Of a stretch of DNA of 64,000 nt, positions 44,252-53,780 are shown one piece after another. The notes below the pieces were generated by a model. It had not been told where the DNA came from. It made no database searches and worked only from the letters and a program-made list of their open reading frames with translations. The stretch is taken from NCBI RefSeq assembly GCF_026242195.1, contig NZ_RKLV01000010.1:1-64000 (forward strand). Reading direction: 5' to 3'. Positions within the stretch are counted from its first letter, which is position 1. The number at the start of each line of letters is the position of its first letter. This DNA is from Halorutilus salinus (GTDB taxonomy: Archaea > Halobacteriota > Halobacteria > Halobacteriales > Halorutilaceae). The translations under genes were made by a program, and so were the position numbers.

Positions 44252-45208
44252 ATGTCTAACGGATACCGCGGAGGCATGCTTGGGTTCGAGAGCAACCGCC
44301 CGTTCAGGTACTTTCAGAACTCGGTCGACCGTTTCTGGAACCCTAACGAGATAAGCTTCGACCAGGATCGGGAGAACCTTATTGAGGCGTACGAAGGTGT
44401 TAGCGACGAGGCGGCGAAACAGATGTCGACGGTTATGAAGAAGCTTCTGGGTATGTTCGGTGCGGGTGAAACGTCGGTGACTGAGGACATAGCGCCGTTT
44501 GCGATGGCTTTCGACTCGGTCGAGAAACAGATGTTCATATCGTCGCATATGTACGAGGAGGCGAAACACGCGACCCTGTTCGACCGTTACTGGTCGGAGG
44601 TCATAAACGCCGCAGAGGAGGCGCACGGACACGAGGTCACGACGCCGAACGACGACCGGTGGTTCTGCGACGAGTACGAACAGCTGTTCGACGCTGAACA
44701 CGAGGCGACGGAACGTCTCTTGGAAGAAGACACGCCCGAGAACCGTGTACGCGCCTACTGCACCTACCAGCTTACTGCGGAGGGTATCATCGCTCAGACG
44801 GGGTACTGGGGTATCACCGAGAACTTCAGCGACCACGCGGGTACTGAGGTCGAGATCGCGGGTGATACAGTCGAGATACCCCGTCTACCCGGTCTCGTCG
44901 AGGGTATAGAGAGGATACGTAGCGACGAGGGGCGACATATAGGCTTCGGTATGAACGAGGTGAAGAACCACGTCCAGAACGGCGATGTCGACGAGGAACT
45001 CGTGACGAGCACCATCGAGAGGCTTCTTCCTCTCACGATCGAGATCGTCAACTACGCGTACGAGGGTCTCGAAGACCCGACGGTCTTCCCTATCGGACCC
45101 GGCGACGCCGCCGAGTTTACGGCGGAGAAGCATCAGGAGCGTATGAGGCAGATACTCGACGATGACGGCGATATACCAGACGTAGAGGAACTCGTCGCGC
45201 TCGCCTGA
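44252..45208 (+). CDS. R2-like ligand-binding oxidase (R2lox)
   Basis: 318 residues, ferritin-like four-helix bundle. All six metal ligands of the R2lox subfamily can be placed: Glu73, Glu103 and His106 (Y-E-E-A-K-H), Glu177, Glu226 and His229 (D-E-G-R-H). Val76 and Tyr172 stand where the unusual Val-Tyr ether cross-link forms in characterised R2lox enzymes. Known members hold a Mn/Fe cofactor and bind a fatty acid. It is therefore not a ribonucleotide reductase subunit. Physiological role unknown. It follows pckA in the same direction with a 62-base gap. Confidence 0.88.
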   Translation: MSNGYRGGMLGFESNRPFRYFQNSVDRFWNPNEISFDQDRENLIEAYEGVSDEAAKQMSTVMKKLLGMFGAGETSVTEDIAPFAMAFDSVEKQMFISSHMYEEAKHATLFDRYWSEVINAAEEAHGHEVTTPNDDRWFCDEYEQLFDAEHEATERLLEEDTPENRVRAYCTYQLTAEGIIAQTGYWGITENFSDHAGTEVEIAGDTVEIPRLPGLVEGIERIRSDEGRHIGFGMNEVKNHVQNGDVDEELVTSTIERLLPLTIEIVNYAYEGLEDPTVFPIGPGDAAEFTAEKHQERMRQILDDDGDIPDVEELVALA

Positions 45209-45217
45209 TTACGCCGT

Positions 45218-46570
45218 CTATACCAGAAACCTCTCGGCGAGTCCCCGAACCATCTCGACGTAGTCGGTGATACCGAGGAGGAGCACGAAGACGAGAAATA
45301 CGACCGCGGGGTAACGAACAGTCCATATCCACGCCTTGCCCAGCCGTCGTGTTCCTTTGCTCCCGCGTAAAGCCTCGTCGAGAGCTTCGTCCCTGTACCT
45401 CCATCCGACGTACGCGGTTAGGAGGAGAGAGCCGAAGACGAGGAGCACCCTGTCTATGAAAAGGTCGTAGATATTGAAGACCGAGAGGCTAAACGCCGCC
45501 GGGACGCCGACGAGGAAGAGACCGACGCCTACGCTTGCCGTCGTCGCTCTACGCGATCGCGCGAAATCCTCCTGCTCCAACATGTAAGAGACGACGACCT
45601 CCAACAGGCTCACCGTACTAAGAAGCGCCGCGACGACCACGGTACCGAAGAAGACGACGCCGACGATACCGCCGCCTGTGATACCGCCAAAAGCGGCGGA
45701 GAGGCTGATGAGGACCGTTCCGTGTCCCGCACCCGACGGCGGGACGCCCGCGGTAAACAGTATGGGGAAGACCACGAGGCCGACTACGACGGATATAGCC
45801 GTGTCGAACGCGATTATGACACCCGCGTCCTCGATGAGGTTTTCCTCCCTGTCGACGTACGAGGCGTACGTCACCATTATTCCCATGCCGAGTCCGAGGT
45901 TGAAGAATGCCTGTCCCAGCGCCTCCGGTAGCACTGTCGACCAGTTACCGAGCAGGAAGCCTATGTCAGGCACGAGGTAGTAGGCGTACGCCTCGCTTGC
46001 TCCCGGCAGACCGTATGCGTAGTAAGCCATACCGACGAGTAGAACGATGAGGGTAGGAAGCATGAGCTTAGCGGCTAACTCGATACCTCTACGTAGACCG
46101 AGAGCCACGACGACGACGGTAGCCAGCATGAACAAGCCGTGGAAACCGACCGTATCGAGACCGACGGCGACGTCGGCGAACCCCGCCGAAGCCGCCTCGA
46201 CCGTCGACGGGTAGCCGTCGATGAATCCGAAAGCGCCGTACCGGAGAACCCATCCCGCCACCACGGTGTAGTAGGAGAGGAGCAGAAATGCGGATGCTAC
46301 GAGGAGCCAGCCGAGGTACTCCCAGATGCCTTCACCTATCTCCATGAGCGCACCTACGACGCTCTTACCCGTCCGTCTGCCGACGGATAGCTCGACTAGT
46401 GTGAGAGGAAAGCCTATACCGACTACACAGACGAGGTAGACAAAAAGAAACGTACCGCCGCCGTCCTGACCCACCGCGAAAGGGAAACGCCAGAGGTTCC
46501 CGAGACCGACGGCGCTACCGATCGCCGCGAGCAGGAAGCCAGTCCGTGTGTTCCATGTTCCCCCGGTCAT
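45218..46570 (-). CDS. Neurotransmitter:sodium symporter (SNF) family transporter
   Basis: 450 residues from ATG 46570 (M-T-G-G-T-W-N-T-R-T-G-F); GTG 46579 is the alternative. About 11-12 helices. The first has A-I-G-S-A-V-G-L-G-N-L-W-R-F-P-F, the LeuT-type Na and substrate site. Such transporters import amino acids or related solutes with Na. Substrate unknown. It follows the PrsW-type protease gene by a short gap. Confidence 0.94.
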   Translation of the reverse strand: MTGGTWNTRTGFLLAAIGSAVGLGNLWRFPFAVGQDGGGTFLFVYLVCVVGIGFPLTLVELSVGRRTGKSVVGALMEIGEGIWEYLGWLLVASAFLLLSYYTVVAGWVLRYGAFGFIDGYPSTVEAASAGFADVAVGLDTVGFHGLFMLATVVVVALGLRRGIELAAKLMLPTLIVLLVGMAYYAYGLPGASEAYAYYLVPDIGFLLGNWSTVLPEALGQAFFNLGLGMGIMVTYASYVDREENLIEDAGVIIAFDTAISVVVGLVVFPILFTAGVPPSGAGHGTVLISLSAAFGGITGGGIVGVVFFGTVVVAALLSTVSLLEVVVSYMLEQEDFARSRRATTASVGVGLFLVGVPAAFSLSVFNIYDLFIDRVLLVFGSLLLTAYVGWRYRDEALDEALRGSKGTRRLGKAWIWTVRYPAVVFLVFVLLLGITDYVEMVRGLAERFLV

Positions 46571-46592
46571 AACGAACACATACAGCGCTTTA

Positions 46593-47552
46593 TCATAAGT
46601 CTCCTTCCTCCCTTACACCGACTTCGAGTTCGGCACGACGGTACCCTTCTACCAACGAGTAGAGAAAGTAGCCAACGCCCGCGTAGAAACCGATAAGGAA
46701 GGCGAAGTTGACCACCTGTACAGCAACCTCTCCGGCGTCTATACCGACGGCGAGAGGCGCGTACGTCATGAACGTGTTGTACGTTCCATGTAGAACCGCG
46801 ACGGCGACGAGTCCCTTGAAGATCAGGACGCCTGCGTACTCCTTCGTGACGTATGCCAGACCGAGGTAGTAGCCGGCTATACCCGACCACATTACGTGCG
46901 CCGGAGCGACACCGGCGCGTCCGATCACGGTTCCGAGACCGCCGCCGCTGATAAGCCCCTCTGTCGCTATGTATAGCGCGTTCTCCGCCGTCGCAAAGCC
47001 CAAGCCAGCGAAAGCGCCGAAGACGGCACCGTCGAGCGCCGTACCGAAGCCGTCGGTGTCGAAAGGATAGACGTAGACAGCACCGAGCTTCAGCGCCTCC
47101 TCAATGGGTCCGACGAAGAGGAAGAAGAAGAAAGCCATCGGGGCGACGGGCAGAGACTCGAACCAGCCGACAGACGAACTGTTGAGAAAGTACGCAAACG
47201 TCGTAGCGACGGTGCCGAGCGCGAACGTAACGGCGATGTAAAGCGCGGGTCTCTTTGCCGTCGGATCAGACTCCCAGACGTAGACGGCTATAAACCCCGC
47301 GGGCAGAACCGAAACGACGGCGAAACCGCCGACGATGGGGTTCAGGAAAAGACCCGCGAGCGCGAGCGAGATATTGGTGAAAAGTATGACCACCAGAAGA
47401 CCGACGGCGACAAGCTTAGCGTTTGTCAAGAGAGCGCCGTACAGGTAGTAGAAGAAGATATCTAGCGCCGACCGAGGCTCCCACTCGGTCACACCGTGAA
47501 GTAGGTTCGAACTCCCGCCGTCTTCCCCCCTCCCCCGATTTTTGTCACTCAA
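46593..47552 (-). CDS. PrsW-family intramembrane metalloprotease
   Basis: 319 residues from a GTG. About eight membrane helices. PrsW motifs: G-P-I-E-E-A-L-K near 152, F-A-G-L-G-F-A-T-A-E-N near 190, and a His in the helix around A-H-V-M-W. Bacterial PrsW cuts an anti-sigma factor; archaeal targets are unknown. Minus-strand gatatac about 25 bases upstream supports the GTG as a leaderless start. The SNF transporter follows. Confidence 0.88.
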   Translation of the reverse strand: MSDKNRGRGEDGGSSNLLHGVTEWEPRSALDIFFYYLYGALLTNAKLVAVGLLVVILFTNISLALAGLFLNPIVGGFAVVSVLPAGFIAVYVWESDPTAKRPALYIAVTFALGTVATTFAYFLNSSSVGWFESLPVAPMAFFFFLFVGPIEEALKLGAVYVYPFDTDGFGTALDGAVFGAFAGLGFATAENALYIATEGLISGGGLGTVIGRAGVAPAHVMWSGIAGYYLGLAYVTKEYAGVLIFKGLVAVAVLHGTYNTFMTYAPLAVGIDAGEVAVQVVNFAFLIGFYAGVGYFLYSLVEGYRRAELEVGVREEGDL

Positions 47553-47646
47553 CCGGTCTGTATATCTTGCGAAAGCTCATAAAGCTATGGTACGTCGAAC
47601 GTCGATACTTCGGGCACAGGTCGGGGATGAGGTAGAAGAACCCCCC

Positions 47647-48159
47647 TCAGAAGACAGTACCCTGCTCTGCGTCGTACGTCGTGTCGATCTGCGTCGAAGC
47701 CAGTACGTCCGCGTTCATCGCTATAACGCTACCGAGACGTGTCTTACGCGTGTACCCCGGCGCTCCGAGCGACGAGTCGAGTGCGAGAAGCTTGAACCTG
47801 TAACGGTGCTCGCCCTCCGGCGGCGCGGGTCCCCCGTATCCGTGTTCGAGGTAGTCGTTGTAGCCGACCGTCGCGCCCTCGCCTTCCCAGCCCTCAGGGA
47901 GTGCGTTCACGTCGGCGTCTATGCCCCAGACGAGCCAGTGATCCCACGTATGCCCCGCGACGGGTTCCGCGTCGGGGTCGTCTAACACCAGCACGAGGCT
48001 CTCGGCGTCGTCGGGAACACCGTCTACCTCAAGACGCGGGCTTAGGTTCCCGTTCGCCTTCCCGGTCGAGTCGGGGAGACGCCCGCCGTCTCCGGTGTCG
48101 GGGCTGGACAACGACAGTTCGCCTTTCTGCTCTACCTCTCCGTTTAGTACGGTTCCCAT
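47647..48159 (-). CDS. PEBP/YbhB-YbcL family protein
   Basis: 170 residues. The ligand site is formed by L-D-D-P-D-A-E-P near 58, W-D-H-W-L-V-W-G-I and Y-G-G-P-A-P-P-E-G-E-H-R-Y, in the usual order. The family binds phospholipid head groups or other anions; in prokaryotes its role is unclear. No signal peptide, so cytosolic. Single gene between PrsW and SRAP. Confidence 0.92.
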   Translation of the reverse strand: MGTVLNGEVEQKGELSLSSPDTGDGGRLPDSTGKANGNLSPRLEVDGVPDDAESLVLVLDDPDAEPVAGHTWDHWLVWGIDADVNALPEGWEGEGATVGYNDYLEHGYGGPAPPEGEHRYRFKLLALDSSLGAPGYTRKTRLGSVIAMNADVLASTQIDTTYDAEQGTVF

Positions 48160-48216
48160 CTTGTACCACCTGTCAGGTAGATCGTCGGCGTGGTACTTCT
48201 TTCTTACGCGGTCGGT

Positions 48217-48867
48217 CTACATCCCCTCGACCAGCGAGGGATCGTCGTTGGACGGATCGTTTACGCGTTCGGAGACACGCCGAACCGTCGCGGGTTCGTC
48301 TCGCGGATCGAGTTCGTCCGCGGTCAAAGAGCCGTCAAGCCATCCGTCCTCCTCTTCGGGCGCGAGAACCGCCGCCATCCTGTGATGGAGTCGTGCGACC
48401 TGCTCGTTCGGCTCCGTCGTTAGTATAGCGAACGTCTCCTGCACCTCCTGTCCGTCACCTTCACCGCCGAACTCATCCAGACCCGACTGCCGTCTATCGG
48501 GAACCCGGCGTTCCCAGATACCCGCGAGTCCGGCTACGCGTTCGAACCCAACGTAGTAAGGGTCGTCGTCCCATTCGTAGAAGCCGTCGACGGGGACGAG
48601 GCAACGCCTGCCTTCGTACGCCTCCGCGAACGACGGCTTCTCCGCGACCGTCTCGGAACGTGCGTTTATGTATCCGTCGGCGTCGTCCGACCACGACGGG
48701 ACGAGTCCCCAGTCGAGGAGGTCTAAGGAGCGGCGTTCCTCCTCACGCACCACGGGAAGGCTCTGACCCGGCGCGGCGTTGTACGTCGGCTCGAAGCCGA
48801 CACCGTCCGCTCCGAACCTCTCTGTGAGTTCCTCACCCGTGGCACGGAGGCTGTACCTTCCGCACAT
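48217..48867 (-). CDS. SRAP-domain protein (YedK/HMCES type)
   Basis: 216 residues. Starts M-C-G-R-Y-S with the catalytic Cys2 that forms a DNA-protein cross-link at abasic sites. Y-N-A-A-P-G-Q supplies the Asn, G-F-Y-E-W the Glu, and H-H-R-M the His, all conserved. It shields abasic sites in single-stranded DNA. The C-terminal part is lengthened and acidic. Divergent from the exchanger gene. Confidence 0.94.
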   Translation of the reverse strand: MCGRYSLRATGEELTERFGADGVGFEPTYNAAPGQSLPVVREEERRSLDLLDWGLVPSWSDDADGYINARSETVAEKPSFAEAYEGRRCLVPVDGFYEWDDDPYYVGFERVAGLAGIWERRVPDRRQSGLDEFGGEGDGQEVQETFAILTTEPNEQVARLHHRMAAVLAPEEEDGWLDGSLTADELDPRDEPATVRRVSERVNDPSNDDPSLVEGM

Positions 48868-48917
48868 ACGTCGGACTACGTCGTGGGTTCTATTTAGGGT
48901 GACGACGATCTGGTACT

Positions 48918-49925
48918 GTGATAGCCCTTACAGTAATCGGCGTCCTCTCCGCCGCCGCCGTATGGGTCGGGGGAACGCGTCTCGAACGCGCCGCCGACAG
49001 GCTCGCCTCCTACTACGCCCTTCCGCCCGTCGTCCAAGGCGCTGTGATCGTCGCAGTGGGTTCGAGCATGCCCGAGCTACTCACCGCTGTTCTCGCGCCT
49101 CTACTACACGGTAACTTCGAACTCGGCGTCTCCGTCATCGTCGGCTCCGCCGTCTTCAACGTCCTCGTCATACCCGCTGTCGCGGCTTTCGCCAGCGACG
49201 GCGCGCTCAACGCCACCCCGGATCTCGTCTACAAGGAAGCGCAGTTCTACCTCCTCTCCGTCAGCGTCTTCATACTCACGCTCTCGCTCGCCGTTATCTA
49301 CAACCCTGCGCCCGCCGACTTCGGCGTAGGAGGTAACGTGACGCGTGGGCTTGCGCTCGTCCCCATAGCCGTCTACGGTCTGTATATCTTCCTACAGTAC
49401 GCCGACACAGTCGATCACGAAGCCGAGGGAGCCGAAGGCGTCGATGTCCGTAGACAGTGGCTCACCCTACTCGTCGGCTTCGTACTCATCTCAGCCGGTG
49501 TTGAAGGGCTTCTGAGGTTCGCCATCGGTGTAGGCGATGCGCTCGGCACCGAGAGCTTCGTATGGGGTCTCACGGTCGTCGCCGCGGCGACGAGCCTACC
49601 CGACACGGTCGTCAGCGTTACGTCGTCACGGAAGCAGAACGACGTGACGAGCATCGCAAACGTCTTCGGTAGCAACGTCTTCGACCTGCTCGTCGCCGTC
49701 CCCGCGGGCGTACTCGTCGCGGGAGGGACGTACGTCAACTTCTCGCGCTCCGTACCTCTGCTCGCCTACCTCGTCCTCGCCACCGTCGTTCTTTTCACGC
49801 TGATGCGGACGCGTTTCGAACTCTCGCGGTGGGAGGCGGGCGCTCTTCTCGTCACCTACACCGTCTTCGTGCTCTGGGTCTTCGCCGAGTCGTTCGGCGT
49901 TGTCGGACTCCTAAACGCGACGTGA
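48918..49925 (+). CDS. CaCA-family Na+/Ca2+-type cation exchanger
   Basis: 335 residues from a GTG. Two inverted repeats of about five helices each: the first with V-A-V-G-S-S-M-P-E-L-L-T-A-V and G-S-A-V-F-N-V-L-V, the second with A-A-A-T-S-L-P-D-T-V-V-S-V and F-G-S-N-V-F-D-L-L-V. In repeat 2 the usual Glu is Asp. Expected to expel Ca or another cation. A loop with acidic residues separates the halves. The Dna2 gene follows. Confidence 0.9.
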   Translation: MIALTVIGVLSAAAVWVGGTRLERAADRLASYYALPPVVQGAVIVAVGSSMPELLTAVLAPLLHGNFELGVSVIVGSAVFNVLVIPAVAAFASDGALNATPDLVYKEAQFYLLSVSVFILTLSLAVIYNPAPADFGVGGNVTRGLALVPIAVYGLYIFLQYADTVDHEAEGAEGVDVRRQWLTLLVGFVLISAGVEGLLRFAIGVGDALGTESFVWGLTVVAAATSLPDTVVSVTSSRKQNDVTSIANVFGSNVFDLLVAVPAGVLVAGGTYVNFSRSVPLLAYLVLATVVLFTLMRTRFELSRWEAGALLVTYTVFVLWVFAESFGVVGLLNAT

Positions 49926-49965
49926 TTACCACAACCGACTTGTTCGGAGAGCGACAACTTCACGC

Positions 49966-52530
49966 GTGGACAAGGTCGAAGGAACCGTTCTCGAAGTAGG
50001 TGAGACGCGTACAGTCGCCACACGGTACGGTGAACGCGAACTCGCAGAGTTGACCCTCCTCGTCGACGGAGAGCCGACGAAGGTGACGCTCTGGGGCGAC
50101 TGGGCGGAGACCGCCGGGTACGTCGAACAGGGGCATACTGTCGCCGTCCTTAACCCCAACGTCACCGAGAACGAGGGGCGTACCGGGTACGCGACGGGTG
50201 AGGATTCACGCGTCGTTGTCGAACCCTCTTACCTCGTAAACGCCACCGACGTTCGCGCGTGGGTACAGTGCCCGCGTATCGAGTACCTAAACAAGCTGAC
50301 GGGCGTCCCTCTAAAGTACGAGGTCGTACGTGGAACAGTCGTCCACGGCGTCTTCGAGGATATGCTCAACGGCGAGGAGGTAGAGGGGTCGGTCGACGAA
50401 CGCGTACGCGACGCGGGTCTCGAACTCGGTCTTCTCGGACGCGAAGCCGACGGGGTACGTGACGAGGTACGTGAACACGCCCGCGCCGTTGAGGGCTGGC
50501 TTGAACAGACGCGTCTCGGCGACGGCGACGACGGATGGCGGACGGAGAAGACGCTGTTCGACGCGTCTCTGGGTATGAAGGGGCGCGCCGACGCCCTACG
50601 CGCGGATTCACCCGTAGAGCTAAAGACGGGTTCGTGCGACGGCGACGCGCGTTTCAAGGACAAGATACAGACGGCGTGCTACGCGCTGATGCTCCAAACG
50701 AACCCCCAAACCGGGGTGGTTCTGTACACGGGAACCGACGGAGCGCCCGCGCGTGAGTTCCGTCTCTCCGACGGATTGCTCGACTTCGCACTACGCAAAC
50801 GGAACGAGGTAGCCGCCTCAGAGACGGCGGGGCGGACGCCGACAGGACACGAGGCGAACGCAGACTGCTCCAGATGCTTCGAGTACGACACCTGTACCGT
50901 CGTCGCGGGAAGGCTGGATCAGGAGTCGAAGGCGGGGACGGTCGGCGAACCGCTTCCCGATGAGGAGCGCGACTACTTCGAGGAACAGCACGCGGTTCTC
51001 GAACAGGAGCGCCGCGCTGTCCACGACGAACATTCGTCTCTTTCCGACGATGAGGGTGCTCTCGAAGTCCGCGTCCGTGACGCCGAACCCCTCGCCGACG
51101 GCGGGTGGAGGCTCGAACTTTCCAGAACTTCCGACGAACCTACACGTATCACCGAGGGGGATCTCGTGCTCGTCTCCGACGGTGATCCCTCGAAAGACGC
51201 CGAAACCGCGTGGGTACGTGACGTAACCGCAGACGCCGTAGCCGTCCGCGTCGGCGAACGTATCGACGCGACACGTATAGACGCGTACCCTTCGACGGTC
51301 ACGGTCGACCGTTACATGGTCGCCTTGCACGACTTCGTTCTGAAGGCGGACGAACGCCGTAGGGACGTCCTGCTCGGAAGGGCGTCGCCGGGGTTCGACG
51401 GTACAGCGTCCGACGGAACCTACATCGAAAACAACGAGGCTCAGGATCGCGCCGTCGCCCGTTCCGTGGCGGCGCGTGACCTCTCGCTGATACAGGGTCC
51501 TCCCGGTACGGGGAAGACACATACGGTCGCGCGTCTCGTCCGCGCACTCGTCGACCGCGGCGAACGCGTACTTCTCTCCTCCTTCACCAACCGGGCTGTC
51601 GACAACGCCCTTGAGGCGCTCCTCGAACAGGGGTACGACGGCTTCGTACGTCTCGGAACCCGCGACGGCGTACGCGCCGACATGCTCGAACACCGTTTCG
51701 ATGAGGCGGGCGAACCCACCGAACGCGCCTCGGCGCTCCGCGACGCATCCGTCGTCGCGTGCACCACCGCCACGTGCGCCTCGCGCGTGATGCGTGAACA
51801 GGGGTTCGACTACGCCGTCGTCGACGAGGCGTCACAGCTTACCGAGCCTGCGACGCTCTCGGCGGTCAACCTCGCGTCGACCTTCGTACTCGTCGGCGAC
51901 CACGAACAGCTACCCCCCGTCTCCGCATCTGAGGCACCTTCGATGTTCGAACGTCTCGCCGACAAGTACCCTGAGTCCGCCGTCACCCTACGTAGACAGT
52001 ACAGGATGGCGCAACGTATACAGTCTTTCTCGTCGAAAGAGTTCTACGACGGCGCGCTTTTCCCCGCCGACGACGAGGTAGCACGTAGGTCTATCGAAGA
52101 CATCGCCGACCCGCCCGACCGTTACTCCGACCCCGTGACCTTCGTACCCGTCGACGGCGAGGAACGTCAGAACGTCAACGTAGACGAGGCGGAGGCGGTC
52201 GAAGCCGTCCATGCCGAACTCGTCGACTCAGGCGTGCCGTCCGGATCGATCGCTGTCATCGCCCCTTTCCGGGCTCAGGTAGCCGAACTCGGACGCCGTC
52301 TACCCGACGAGACGCCCGTCGATACGGTCGACCGTTTCCAAGGTTCGAGCCAAGACACCGTCGTCCTCTCGTTCGTCGCATCCGACGACCTCGACAGCCC
52401 CGTATTCGACGATCCGCGTAGGCTCAACGTCGCACTGACGCGCGCCAAACGTGCGCTCGTTCTCGTCGGAAACCCCGACGCACTCCGAACCGATCCTTTC
52501 TGCTCACGTCTCCTCGACTGGGCTGTCTAA
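49966..52530 (+). CDS. dna2: Dna2-type nuclease-helicase
   Basis: 854 residues from a GTG. Order: OB-like N-terminus (1-75); PD-(D/E)XK nuclease of the Cas4/RecB kind (about 85-320), with V-Q-C-P-R-I-E-Y-L and C-S-R-C-F-E-Y-D-T-C as iron-sulfur ligands and V-E-L-K-T-G as active site; a beta-barrel insert (about 370-460); SF1 helicase with G-P-P-G-T-G-K-T (about 511-518), D-E-A-S-Q and a final R-L-N-V-A-L-T-R-A-K. It acts in flap processing or repair. Its stop overlaps that of the DUF92 gene. Confidence 0.92.
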   Translation: MDKVEGTVLEVGETRTVATRYGERELAELTLLVDGEPTKVTLWGDWAETAGYVEQGHTVAVLNPNVTENEGRTGYATGEDSRVVVEPSYLVNATDVRAWVQCPRIEYLNKLTGVPLKYEVVRGTVVHGVFEDMLNGEEVEGSVDERVRDAGLELGLLGREADGVRDEVREHARAVEGWLEQTRLGDGDDGWRTEKTLFDASLGMKGRADALRADSPVELKTGSCDGDARFKDKIQTACYALMLQTNPQTGVVLYTGTDGAPAREFRLSDGLLDFALRKRNEVAASETAGRTPTGHEANADCSRCFEYDTCTVVAGRLDQESKAGTVGEPLPDEERDYFEEQHAVLEQERRAVHDEHSSLSDDEGALEVRVRDAEPLADGGWRLELSRTSDEPTRITEGDLVLVSDGDPSKDAETAWVRDVTADAVAVRVGERIDATRIDAYPSTVTVDRYMVALHDFVLKADERRRDVLLGRASPGFDGTASDGTYIENNEAQDRAVARSVAARDLSLIQGPPGTGKTHTVARLVRALVDRGERVLLSSFTNRAVDNALEALLEQGYDGFVRLGTRDGVRADMLEHRFDEAGEPTERASALRDASVVACTTATCASRVMREQGFDYAVVDEASQLTEPATLSAVNLASTFVLVGDHEQLPPVSASEAPSMFERLADKYPESAVTLRRQYRMAQRIQSFSSKEFYDGALFPADDEVARRSIEDIADPPDRYSDPVTFVPVDGEERQNVNVDEAEAVEAVHAELVDSGVPSGSIAVIAPFRAQVAELGRRLPDETPVDTVDRFQGSSQDTVVLSFVASDDLDSPVFDDPRRLNVALTRAKRALVLVGNPDALRTDPFCSRLLDWAV

Positions 52531-53738
52531 AACAGAACGAACGACGACGCGACGAGGGCACCCGTCGTGCATGCAGAGAGGTTCACGCCGCTGTTTCCGA
52601 GGTAACGCCCTTCTACGGTAGCACCCAGAACCGAGTCGACGTGCGCGCCGACGAGACCCGCGAAAGCCCCTGCGACGGCTCCTGATACGGGAACGACGCC
52701 CGCGAGGTAAGCCGTAGCTCCGACGACGGCGACGGCGACGACCGTAACCACCTCGCCCTGCCACGAGACACCGCCGTCGGTTCCGGGCGGTACACGTTCC
52801 AAAGTCGTTACGAGACGTGGTTCGCCCGCAACCGTCCCGATCTCGCTCGAAGCCGTGTCGGCGGCGGCGGTCGCCATACATCCGACGAACGCGAACCCAG
52901 CCGCGATCTCGATCGTCGGATCAGTCTCTGCGGCGTAGACGATCGCCGACGTGAGCGCGACCACGCCGTTCGCCGCGACGTTTTCGAAGCCGCGCCCCTC
53001 CGTATGCTCGGCGAGACCCATCTCCGTCTTCTCGTCGCGTCCGTACGCCGTCGTAACAGCGCCCGTCACGACGAAGGTACCGAGTACGACAAACCACCCC
53101 ACACCCCCGGCTACGAGAACGACGTAGCTGAGCAACGCCCCTGCGGAGGCACCCGATACCGTCATGAGGTCGGCGAGGTTCGCACCGCCCGCGAGACCCG
53201 CGACACCGACGACAGCGACGACGAGAACGGGTGCTGACGCCGTCGCACCTACCACCGACCCTGCCCATGCACCGACGGAGGCGACGACGACGGTTAGCCA
53301 GAGACTCGTTCCGAGCGACCTCGCCGTCACCGTCGTAAGCGCCGCGAAGAAGCCTACCGTAACGCCGACCGCGGCGTCCATGCCGGCGGCGAAGCCCGCG
53401 ACCGCACCCGCACCGCCGCCACCGAGTATGTAGAAAGGTGCCGTGAAAGAGTCGACGGAGCGTTTACCGCCGGACGGGTACGTAACCGCCTCGCCAACCG
53501 CGACAGCCGTAACTGCGCTAACCGCCACGGCGTCGGAGATATCGGAGACGGCGGTCACCGCCAGAACCGCCACGACCGCGACCGTAACCGCGGCTACACG
53601 GTGTCTGTCGTCGTAACCGGCATCCGTCTCCGTCGCGCCGAGGGCGAGCAGTATGAAAGACGCCGTGTAGCTTTCGGAACCGAAGAGAAAAACGAGGCAG
53701 GCAACCAAGACGGCGACCGCCGGTATCCGGCTGTTCAT
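52527..53738 (-). CDS. DUF92 integral membrane protein
   Basis: 403 residues, about ten membrane helices. The C-terminal half holds the DUF92 signature A-D-T-A-S-S-E-I-G, followed by G-T-D-G-G-V-S-W-Q-G-E and D-S-V-L-G-A. Plant homologues include VTE6, a phytyl-phosphate kinase, and dolichol-kinase-like enzymes, so a prenyl-phosphate kinase role is possible. It is divergent from a UppS-like gene, consistent with isoprenoid chemistry. Function in archaea not shown. Confidence 0.85.
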   Translation of the reverse strand: MNSRIPAVAVLVACLVFLFGSESYTASFILLALGATETDAGYDDRHRVAAVTVAVVAVLAVTAVSDISDAVAVSAVTAVAVGEAVTYPSGGKRSVDSFTAPFYILGGGGAGAVAGFAAGMDAAVGVTVGFFAALTTVTARSLGTSLWLTVVVASVGAWAGSVVGATASAPVLVVAVVGVAGLAGGANLADLMTVSGASAGALLSYVVLVAGGVGWFVVLGTFVVTGAVTTAYGRDEKTEMGLAEHTEGRGFENVAANGVVALTSAIVYAAETDPTIEIAAGFAFVGCMATAAADTASSEIGTVAGEPRLVTTLERVPPGTDGGVSWQGEVVTVVAVAVVGATAYLAGVVPVSGAVAGAFAGLVGAHVDSVLGATVEGRYLGNSGVNLSACTTGALVASSFVLF

Positions 53739-53744
53739 CGACAG

Positions 53745-53751
53745 TATTTAT
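53745..53751 (+). promoter_or_regulatory. TATA box of the uppS-like/hemG operon
   Basis: TATTTAT lies about 30 bp before the ATG at 53781, which selects that ATG over the longer frame opening at 53601 within the DUF92 gene. Confidence 0.55.
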
Positions 53752-53780
53752 TGCTCGGTCTCCTTTATAACTCCGTGGTT

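Noticed and set aside
44252-45208. Ribonucleotide reductase beta subunit
   Set aside because: Val/Tyr cross-link positions and motif spacing match R2lox; no R1 gene is nearby.
49966-52530. Cas4-like nuclease as sign of a CRISPR locus
   Set aside because: The domain is fused to an SF1 helicase in Dna2 order, and no repeat array or cas gene is nearby.
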